Shown piece after piece: positions 15,339-22,655 of a DNA stretch of 28,491 bases. Source of the DNA: an uncultured Lachnospiraceae bacterium (GTDB taxonomy: Bacteria > Bacillota > Clostridia > Lachnospirales > Lachnospiraceae). The translations under genes and the position numbers were made by a program. Below the pieces are notes generated by a model, which ran no database searches, was not told where the DNA came from, and was given only the letters and a program-made list of their open reading frames with translations. The DNA is taken from assembly GCA_900546325.1 (NCBI GenBank), contig URCR01000038.1, positions 1 through 28,491 of the forward strand, written 5' to 3'. Position 1 is the stretch's first letter, and every line of letters begins with the position of its first letter.

Positions 15339-17591
15339 CTATTGTGCAAGTAAGCAATTCAACTGACCGATCAGCTGTTCCACCTGTTCTCCCGGCATCT
15401 GTCCCAGCAGAAATTTCAGCGGCATTTCCCGGATAACTTGCTCTCCCAGCTTCTTGTATTCGTCACTCATACCTTCTGCTGATGCGGCTGCTGCTGCCAA
15501 TGGAGCCAGCAGTTCCGTAATAACGGGAGCGGTTTTCGTATGATCCAATAATTCTCCGAACGTTGTTGTGAAATCTACGCAAAGGGGCAGTTCTTTCTGT
15601 GTTTCAAATATAATATCAGCATGTAATCGGACGTCATCAGAAGCATGGCCGATCAGGATCCGATATGTTCCGGATGGCGCATACCAGTCCCCGAGACGTT
15701 CTTCATAATAGGAAAGATCCCTCGCCGAAATTTCCATCGACACCGTTTTTTCCTCTCCTGGCAGGAGATGAACTTTGGCAAATCCTTTCAATTCCTTGAC
15801 CGGTCTCTCCGATATGCCGCACATGTCAGCCACGTACAGCTGTACGACTTCTTTTCCTTCTGTCTTTCCTGTATTTTTCACCTTGAAGGAGACCGTCAGG
15901 ATATCCTCATCCGTCATTTGAGCCGATGACAAATTCAAGTCCCCATAAGCAAATTCCGTGTAAGACAGCCCATGTCCGAATGCATACCGCACCGGAACCT
16001 TCTTTGTATCATAATAGCGGTACCCGACAAAGATATCCTCACCATATAACACCCGCTTTCCATTTCCTGGGAAATGAAGGTAGCTCGGATTATCTTCCAG
16101 CCGGTACGGGAATGTCTCCGCCAGCCTGCCGGACGGATTCGCTTCTCCGTATAACAGCCGGTCACAGGCTTCGCCAACGCCCTGACCTCCGAGATACATT
16201 TCAAGGATCGCGCTTACTTTATCAGCCCAGGGCAGTTCTACCGGGCTTCCATTGTGGAGTACAACTACAACATTAGGCTGTACTTTCAACACTTCTTCGA
16301 TCAGACGGTCCTGGCATTGGGGCAACTTCATAGATGTTCTGTCATACCCTTCCGACTCAAATATCTCAGGCAGACCGGCAAAGATTACCGCAACATCTGC
16401 TTCTGCAGCAGTTCGAAGCGCTTTTTCCAGCTCCTGTTCCGTCATCGCGTCATTTTCCATAGAAAATCCTTTTGCATAAGTTACGCTGCGCCCTTTTTCT
16501 CCGGCAGCATCCAATGCCGAGACAACCCTGAACGGATTGATATGGCTGGAGCCACCGCCCTGATACCGCGGCTTTTCAGCAAATTCCCCTATATAGGCAA
16601 CCTTTCTGTCTGTATTCAGCGGAAGTATACCGTTATTTTCCAGCAGAACCACACATTCAGTCTCTATATCCGCTGCTTTTTTATGATCTGTTTCCTTATC
16701 AGATATAACTTCCGGGTGATGCTCTTCACCGGCAAATACAACATTCAATATCCGTTCCACCGCTTCATCCAGCACAGCTTCGTCCAGTCTTCCCTCCTGT
16801 ACTGCTTTCACAATCTGTCTGTCATTGTATCCTCCGGAATAAGGCATCTCCAGATCCAGTCCGGCCTGCAGCCCCTTCACCCGGTTATTTACAGCACCCC
16901 AGTCACTGACGACACAGCCTTTGTATCCCCATTCTTTTCTCAGGATATCTGTCAGAAGATATCTGTTTTCTGAAGCATATTCTCCATTTATTTTGTTGTA
17001 GCTGCACATGACGGTTCTTGGGGGTGATTCTTTTACTGCTTCCTCAAACGCAGGCAGGTAGATTTCCCTGAGCGCACGTTCTGACACCTCGGAAGATATC
17101 GTCATACGGAGTGTTTCCTGATTATTCAGCGCGAAGTGCTTAATGCTTGTCCCCACGCCCTGACTCTGTACTCCACGGATATATGCCGATGCCATCCTGC
17201 CTGCCAGATATGGATCCTCCGACAGATACTCAAAGTTCCGCCCGCATAACGGGCTCCTTTTAATATTCACCGCCGGACCAAGCAGCATGCTTACATTCTC
17301 GGCCTGACACTCCGCTCCCAGCGTCTCTCCCATCCGTTCCATCAGGTCAACATCAAAGCTGGAGGCTGTTGCACAGGCTGCCGGGAAACAAACGGCTTTC
17401 ACACTTTCATTCAATCCCAGATGATCCGTTTCCCCTTCCTGCTTTCTCAGGCCGTGAGGGCCGTCCACCATCATAACTGACGGAATATTCAGTCGTTTGA
17501 TTTCTTTCGTATGCCAGTTATCAGCTCCTGAACAGAGACTTGCCTTCTCTTCCAGCGTCATTTTTGAAATCAGTTCCTTTATTCTGTCCAT
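15339..17591 (-). CDS. GH3 beta-glucosidase with C-terminal helical tail, 750 aa
   Basis: This is a complete family 3 glycosidase in normal order. The barrel (about 1-290) shows DGPHGLRKQ, CFPAACATASSF, SPLCGRNFEYLSEDPYL, KHFALNNQET, and the nucleophile Asp230 in VVSDWGAVNN. The GH3_C domain (about 310-545) carries the likely acid/base Glu414 in FESEGYDR. A fibronectin-III-like domain is at about 560-660. Residues 670-750 form an extra helical tail (TTTFGELLDHTKT, then MPLKFLLGQMPGEQ) not needed for GH3 catalysis and shared with other enzymes of the cluster. There is no signal peptide, so its substrate must be imported. GGAGG lies 9 nt before the ATG. The transporter ends 23 bp upstream and the reductase starts 26 bp downstream. 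Most likely beta-glucosidase or beta-xylosidase. Confidence 0.94.
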   Translation of the reverse strand: MDRIKELISKMTLEEKASLCSGADNWHTKEIKRLNIPSVMMVDGPHGLRKQEGETDHLGLNESVKAVCFPAACATASSFDVDLMERMGETLGAECQAENVSMLLGPAVNIKRSPLCGRNFEYLSEDPYLAGRMASAYIRGVQSQGVGTSIKHFALNNQETLRMTISSEVSERALREIYLPAFEEAVKESPPRTVMCSYNKINGEYASENRYLLTDILRKEWGYKGCVVSDWGAVNNRVKGLQAGLDLEMPYSGGYNDRQIVKAVQEGRLDEAVLDEAVERILNVVFAGEEHHPEVISDKETDHKKAADIETECVVLLENNGILPLNTDRKVAYIGEFAEKPRYQGGGSSHINPFRVVSALDAAGEKGRSVTYAKGFSMENDAMTEQELEKALRTAAEADVAVIFAGLPEIFESEGYDRTSMKLPQCQDRLIEEVLKVQPNVVVVLHNGSPVELPWADKVSAILEMYLGGQGVGEACDRLLYGEANPSGRLAETFPYRLEDNPSYLHFPGNGKRVLYGEDIFVGYRYYDTKKVPVRYAFGHGLSYTEFAYGDLNLSSAQMTDEDILTVSFKVKNTGKTEGKEVVQLYVADMCGISERPVKELKGFAKVHLLPGEEKTVSMEISARDLSYYEERLGDWYAPSGTYRILIGHASDDVRLHADIIFETQKELPLCVDFTTTFGELLDHTKTAPVITELLAPLAAAAASAEGMSDEYKKLGEQVIREMPLKFLLGQMPGEQVEQLIGQLNCLLAQ

Positions 17592-17614
17592 CGCAAAAGT
17601 CCTCCATTCTTTTC

Positions 17615-18991
17615 TTAATACTGATTGATCATCTGTGCCTCTGCCTCTTCACGGCTGATTTCGCCATTGTTGCATTTTGCCATCAGCTGGACATCATGGT
17701 CATTCAGCTTGTAAAAGCGAAGTATAAGCAGAGTACAAATACCCCCGATAATGCTGCCAAGACAGCTGAATATCCATAGTTTATCGGCAAATCCTGCCGC
17801 CTGAACAACACCTTCTCCCTCTCGGAAGCCGATTAAAGTTAATGCAAATACACTGACTGCTGTTGTGATCGCTCCATTTAATTTTGCAAAAAATGTCTGC
17901 GCCGCAAACGTTACACCACGCATTTTTAATCCTGTCTTGTACTGTCCATACTCGTAGCAGTCCGGCGTAAACTGATACTGCAGTATAACTGCTATTCCCA
18001 GTGGAATTCCTCCTAAGGCATTTAAAATCACATACACCGTCATATTCTCATACCCGGCCATGAATCTTACAATTCCCAGAAGTAAAGCGAAAACATATGA
18101 AATATAGAAGACTTTAAATTTATCATACTTTTTGCATAATTCTACTGCCATAACCGCACCGATTAAGGTCGGAATAATTCCCGCCATCGAAACATATGAG
18201 GCAGCTTCTTCACCGCCAAGGCAGTACCGGGCCACGTATAAGCCCCAATTTGCACCAACATTAAGCAGGCTGCTGATGAGCGGAGCCGCAAAGAAAAGCA
18301 ATAAATATTTGTTCTTCCGCAGACATTCTACCATATCTCGCAATGTATAACTTTCTTCTGCCCCGTCATTCAGGACTCTTTCTTTTTCAATTACTCTCTC
18401 CCTTGCGAACAGACAAATCGGAATCATCATAACACATGACAAAAGAGATAACACAATTACTGTTGTTGACCAGCCGCCTAACCGCTGCCGTACCAACGGC
18501 AGGACAATTCCTGTAACAATACCTGCAAAAATAGCAAACACTCTTCCTATGCTGTTTAGTGAAATACGTTCCTTCTGGTCTATTGTCATCGTGGTAACAA
18601 TACCAAAAATCGGCACATCGCAAAGGGTATAGGCTGTATCCCATAACATATAAGCAAGTGTTGCCCATATGATTTTAGCCATCATGGAAATCCCGGTAGG
18701 TATTATAAAAAGAAGAATAGTTGCCACCGGAATCGCTATGACAGATATTCGAAGCCACGGCAGGAATTTCTCTTTCTTAAAATTCACCTTATCCATGATC
18801 ATACCGAAGATTGGATCGTTGATGGCATCCCACACTTTCGTGATAAGCGCCACGATCGCAACCAATGCTGCCGTTATGCCGATATCTGTAAAATATGTAG
18901 TCATATATCCTATCAGTCCATAGAATACATTCTGTCCCATAAAATACAAACCATAACTGATTTTTTCTCTTTTTGTAACTGCATTTTCCAT
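17615..18991 (-). CDS. GPH-family sugar/glycoside symporter, 458 aa
   Basis: This is a twelve-helix transporter of the glycoside-pentoside-hexuronide:cation symporter family (MelB/XynB/UidB type). The family signature is KVWDAINDPIFGMIMD, containing the two aspartates that in MelB take part in cation binding, and YTLCDVPIFGI follows later in the N-terminal half. A cytoplasmic loop of charged residues (EKERVLNDGAEESYTL) separates the two six-helix bundles, and the C-terminus ends EEAEAQMINQY. I chose the ATG at 18991 because GGATGGG sits 7 nt before it. An ATG four codons earlier has AAAGG directly adjacent and is less likely. It lies between the SGNH hydrolase and the GH3 gene, so it probably imports the glycoside they act on. 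Confidence 0.92.
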   Translation of the reverse strand: MENAVTKREKISYGLYFMGQNVFYGLIGYMTTYFTDIGITAALVAIVALITKVWDAINDPIFGMIMDKVNFKKEKFLPWLRISVIAIPVATILLFIIPTGISMMAKIIWATLAYMLWDTAYTLCDVPIFGIVTTMTIDQKERISLNSIGRVFAIFAGIVTGIVLPLVRQRLGGWSTTVIVLSLLSCVMMIPICLFARERVIEKERVLNDGAEESYTLRDMVECLRKNKYLLLFFAAPLISSLLNVGANWGLYVARYCLGGEEAASYVSMAGIIPTLIGAVMAVELCKKYDKFKVFYISYVFALLLGIVRFMAGYENMTVYVILNALGGIPLGIAVILQYQFTPDCYEYGQYKTGLKMRGVTFAAQTFFAKLNGAITTAVSVFALTLIGFREGEGVVQAAGFADKLWIFSCLGSIIGGICTLLILRFYKLNDHDVQLMAKCNNGEISREEAEAQMINQY

Positions 18992-19094
18992 TTCGTTACC
19001 CATCCTTTCATTGTTTGATTCAATTATAAATAATCCCAAAGGACAAATCATCAACGATATATAAGCAGTTTACCGACGAAACTTAATATAATAA

Positions 19095-19907
19095 TCATCT
19101 TTCTAAAAACTGATATAAGTATTCTTCCATCTTAGGAGTCCACCATTCCAGATATCCTGCCTGCGTCGGATGAACCGGATCTGCCATATAAACTTCATAT
19201 TCATTTTCTGAAACGTCATTCATCTCCTCGTCATTCCAAAGGTCGATCACGCCTATTCCATATTTATCCTGAAGCTCAAACAATACATCTACCATCTGTT
19301 GATACTGTTTGCTGTCATATTTTGTTCCGGTATAAAAGATTACGGGACAATTCCATGTCTGCTTTGCATATACAATGATATATTCCATTGCTCCTGTTAC
19401 CGTCTGTGTATCAAAATCCTCCAAATTTTCTGAACTGCTAAGTTCTCCCATCGGCATTTCTTTCGACGCGTCATTCGTGGAAAGCTGACAGACAAACGCA
19501 TCGAATTTCTCATCTGTACCAATATTATTTTTCATCCTTTGGATATAAGACGTCTTTCCGTTATCCACTAAAGTAGTGCCGCTGACGGCTTCTTTTACAT
19601 ACTCACAGCCATTTCTGTAAGAGATATAATCTGCGAAAGAAACATCCATTGAGTACAGACCTAAGGTTACAGATGATCCAAGGTAGCAGATACGCTTCCC
19701 TTCAAGAGGGCTGTTTTCTAACGGTTCTATATTTTCCAGACTGTATTTTTCTGCGTTTCCCGGCATTTTTTTCAGTTTGTTCTTCCAGACAAAATCAAAC
19801 GGTCCTCCACCGCCTACTGCTCCTACTAAATATGTCAGGCCGATTCCCGCGACCAGAATCACAATTAAAACGATACTTAAGGTAATCTTCAATATTTTCT
19901 TTTTCAT
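19095..19907 (-). CDS. Membrane-anchored SGNH/GDSL-type hydrolase, 270 aa
   Basis: This is an esterase-like SGNH hydrolase outside the cytoplasmic membrane. Residues 1-30 form a signal anchor (KKKILKITLSIVLIVILVAG, no obvious lipobox). The catalytic blocks follow: YLGSSVTLG with Ser79 as nucleophile, QLSTND with Asn145 (block III), and DPVHPTQAGY with Asp243 and His246. The start has GGAAGG just upstream. It is the only protein in the intact operon with an export signal. This suggests that it removes acyl groups, such as acetyl or coumaroyl esters, from the glycoside at the cell surface before import. A capsule or wall target is an alternative. Confidence 0.88.
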   Translation of the reverse strand: MKKKILKITLSIVLIVILVAGIGLTYLVGAVGGGGPFDFVWKNKLKKMPGNAEKYSLENIEPLENSPLEGKRICYLGSSVTLGLYSMDVSFADYISYRNGCEYVKEAVSGTTLVDNGKTSYIQRMKNNIGTDEKFDAFVCQLSTNDASKEMPMGELSSSENLEDFDTQTVTGAMEYIIVYAKQTWNCPVIFYTGTKYDSKQYQQMVDVLFELQDKYGIGVIDLWNDEEMNDVSENEYEVYMADPVHPTQAGYLEWWTPKMEEYLYQFLER

Positions 19908-20001
19908 AATCCTTCCTATTTCTATAATCTTCCGGTTTTCCGGATCCTGTTATTTACGGTATCTATTTCCCTCTTTCTGATATCCTGCTGATTTTCGGCA
20001 G

Positions 20002-22641
20002 TTATTCCTTACATTCAAACTCATATGTTCCACTTCCTACCTCATACAATCTGCCATCCGGCATCTTTACAGTGGCAGTCGTGTTGCAGGGGATCTCCAC
20101 CTTCAACTCAAATTTTCCCTCTTCCACGCTCCACTCTGTCCGTACTTTACCGTACTCACTCATATAGGTACGCTTTGCACTGGTAAACGCCTCATCCGTC
20201 TCCGGCGCAATCACAATCTTCTTAAATCCGGGAGCAGCCATATCAATGCCGCTTATCTTCCGGAACATCCAATCGTCCACGCATCCAAAGGCATAATGGT
20301 TCAGGCTTGTCATAACCGGAGACCCGTCCTCCTTATAAGAAATATAGTTTTCCCAAATTGTTGTCGCTCCCTGCTTCACCTCATAAAGCCATGACGGGCA
20401 CTTTGTCTGAAGCAGGATTTTATATGCCTTGTCCATCCTGCCGATCTTACAGAGTGCATCCAGCAGATACGGCGTCGTCAGGAACCCTGTATCCAGACAA
20501 TCCCCGTTTTCTTCTATCTTGCGAATCAAATGTCCGGCTATACTTTTTTTCTTCCTTTCAGGAGCAAGATCAAATGCGATTGCCAGCACATAACTGCCCA
20601 TAAAATCAAGAGGCATCTTCCCGTCATCATCGATCAGCCCTTTTTGAATGGCAGATTTCATTTTGGACGCAATGTCATCATAGTATAATTCGTCTGATGT
20701 ATACCCGAGGAGTGCTGCCGTATCTGCCATGATCCGGCAGGAATTCCATCCAAAGATTGGCGCGCAGTATGCAGAAGTGTTGACAGGTTTTGCAGCGCTT
20801 TGGTCTGCTCCATCTACTGTCTGGCTCGGTATGAGCCACTCCCCGTACTGATGTCCTGTATTCCACAGATACTGATCAATTTCTTTTGGATGTTTCATCT
20901 TGCCTCTACGCTTCTTTGCAGTGTTGATGATATAGTCGCACCACTTTTTCATTGTGTCATACTGTTCTCTCAGTATCCTGATATTTCCTGTAAGCTGATA
21001 CATGCTCCACGGTACGATACAGGCGGCATCTCCCCATCCTGCTTCTCCCACCGGTTCAAAATTGCGGTATACGATCCGATTCAGTTTCTCCAGTAATTCA
21101 TAGATTCCGGTAAGGGGGATCACATTGGGGATTGCCCCATTTTTCTGCTGACTGCAGGTCATATTACGCAGCCATCTTGTCAGAAACGGGGTTACATTTT
21201 CGTTGAGCATGGCTGTTCTTGCATAAATCTGGATATCTCCGGTCCATCCGCCTTTTTCTCTCTGCGGGCAGTCCGTGGGTATTGAAAACAGATTCGACCG
21301 CTGAGACCATCTTGTATTTTCGTAAAGCCGGTTTATATCTTCGTTGGACGTCTCAAAAGTTCCCAGATCCTCATTGTCAGAAGACAGGACAATCGCTGTG
21401 AAATCCTCCGGGCTCACCGGCTGATCGCATGTCACTCTCACATAGCGGAATCCATGATATGTAAAATGCGGTGTATATTCTGTGAATTTACCGTTTGAAA
21501 TATAAATATCACTTTGCTTGTGCCCTGTTTTCTCTGACATGAAAATATTGTTGAAATAGTTTCCATATTGATCCAGAGTTTCAAAATGATCTAATACCAT
21601 TTTTGTTCCGGCCGGCAGTTTGGTTTTTACCCGCAGAACACCCGCCAGATTCTGCCCGAAGTCAATGATCGTCTCGCCTTTCGGGCTGACCGTCATTCCG
21701 ACTGCCGGTAATTCCTTTACCGGGCGCACCGGTTCCCCGTACTGAGCTACCAGGTTGGCGTAAGATTTTTTGCATGGGATACCTGCTTTCCAGCTGCTGT
21801 CATCGAATCCGCAACAGTTCCAGTTTTCCTGTTCCATCCGTGCGTCATAGAGTTCACCTGCAAACAGATCGGAAGACCGAACCGGACTTTCCGAAACTTT
21901 CACCGCATCATCTGACAGCACCATTTCACTCGTTCCGTCTTCATAATCAATCTTTATCTGAAATAACACAGAATGTTCGGCTTTAAACTTCCTGTCGCGC
22001 GGCTTAAAGTTCGCGCTGTCATACCAGCCGTCCCCCACCAGCATCCCTATGACATTCTCTCCCTCTCTCAAAAACGAGGTCACATCATAGGTCTGGTAAC
22101 ACAGATATTGGGAATAGACGGTAAATTCCGGCGCAAACTCTCTGTCATCCGGACGCATTCCGTTCATGCTGAGCTGATATGCTCCGTGACAGGTGGCGTA
22201 AACGCGCGCTCGTTTTATGCCGTCTCGTACACCAAATTCTTTGCGAAAATATTCTGCCGGGTTCTGCCCGCCGGTTCCGGGTTTTACCTTTTTCATCGGA
22301 AACGGAGATTTCACCCACTCGGCCGTCCATTCTTTCTTCATAAATCCTGTCTCAAAGGATGAGGATGCCGCCGCCTTTTCTCCGTTATTAACTGTCACTT
22401 CCACTGTCCAGTTGTAGTCACTGAGACTTTGTAATGGTTTCCCGGAGTACTCCACAAAAATACTTTTATCACTTTCTACCATTCCAGAATCCCACATTAC
22501 TTCGTCCATATTTTTCACTGTGATATGATAGGATGTTTGCATCACATTCTTTTCATCACTAGTGATTACCCATGAAAAATAAGGTGCTTCGTCCACGCAT
22601 GGTCTATATTGACTGTTTACTTTAAGTCTTATAAGCTCCAT
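20002..22641 (-). CDS. GH78 alpha-L-rhamnosidase, 879 aa
   Basis: This is a bacterial alpha-L-rhamnosidase. An N-terminal beta domain (1-100) and carbohydrate-binding-like domain (125-290) precede the rhamnosidase linker (FDFGQNLAGVL-type region, here IIDFGQNLAGVLRVKT near 325-340). The (alpha/alpha)6 barrel covers about 430-790, then a C-terminal beta domain. DCPQREKGGWTGD puts Asp457, Glu462 and Asp469 at the same spacing as Asp567, Glu572 and Asp579 of Bacillus GL1 RhaB. Glu764 in TTIWENY fits the fourth catalytic residue. There is no signal peptide. AGGAGG lies 6 nt before the ATG, and the stop of the other rhamnosidase is 14 bp upstream. It releases terminal rhamnose from rhamnosides or rutinosides; the substrate is not known. 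It ends without the helical tail present on its neighbour. Confidence 0.94.
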   Translation of the reverse strand: MELIRLKVNSQYRPCVDEAPYFSWVITSDEKNVMQTSYHITVKNMDEVMWDSGMVESDKSIFVEYSGKPLQSLSDYNWTVEVTVNNGEKAAASSSFETGFMKKEWTAEWVKSPFPMKKVKPGTGGQNPAEYFRKEFGVRDGIKRARVYATCHGAYQLSMNGMRPDDREFAPEFTVYSQYLCYQTYDVTSFLREGENVIGMLVGDGWYDSANFKPRDRKFKAEHSVLFQIKIDYEDGTSEMVLSDDAVKVSESPVRSSDLFAGELYDARMEQENWNCCGFDDSSWKAGIPCKKSYANLVAQYGEPVRPVKELPAVGMTVSPKGETIIDFGQNLAGVLRVKTKLPAGTKMVLDHFETLDQYGNYFNNIFMSEKTGHKQSDIYISNGKFTEYTPHFTYHGFRYVRVTCDQPVSPEDFTAIVLSSDNEDLGTFETSNEDINRLYENTRWSQRSNLFSIPTDCPQREKGGWTGDIQIYARTAMLNENVTPFLTRWLRNMTCSQQKNGAIPNVIPLTGIYELLEKLNRIVYRNFEPVGEAGWGDAACIVPWSMYQLTGNIRILREQYDTMKKWCDYIINTAKKRRGKMKHPKEIDQYLWNTGHQYGEWLIPSQTVDGADQSAAKPVNTSAYCAPIFGWNSCRIMADTAALLGYTSDELYYDDIASKMKSAIQKGLIDDDGKMPLDFMGSYVLAIAFDLAPERKKKSIAGHLIRKIEENGDCLDTGFLTTPYLLDALCKIGRMDKAYKILLQTKCPSWLYEVKQGATTIWENYISYKEDGSPVMTSLNHYAFGCVDDWMFRKISGIDMAAPGFKKIVIAPETDEAFTSAKRTYMSEYGKVRTEWSVEEGKFELKVEIPCNTTATVKMPDGRLYEVGSGTYEFECKE

Positions 22642-22655
22642 AGCAGACCTCCTGA

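Noticed and set aside
16254..16973. Plus-strand ORF of 239 codons
   Set aside because: Lies fully opposite the intact GH3 gene, shows no domain or ribosome site and has Phe/Cys/Ile-rich antisense composition.
19023..19054. TATAAT and TTGATG ahead of the GPH symporter
   Set aside because: The -10 is perfect but the spacing is 20 nt, too long for a usual sigma-A promoter.
19931..19944. Small hairpin between the rhamnosidase and the SGNH gene
   Set aside because: Only a 5-bp stem with no T-tract; not a credible terminator.
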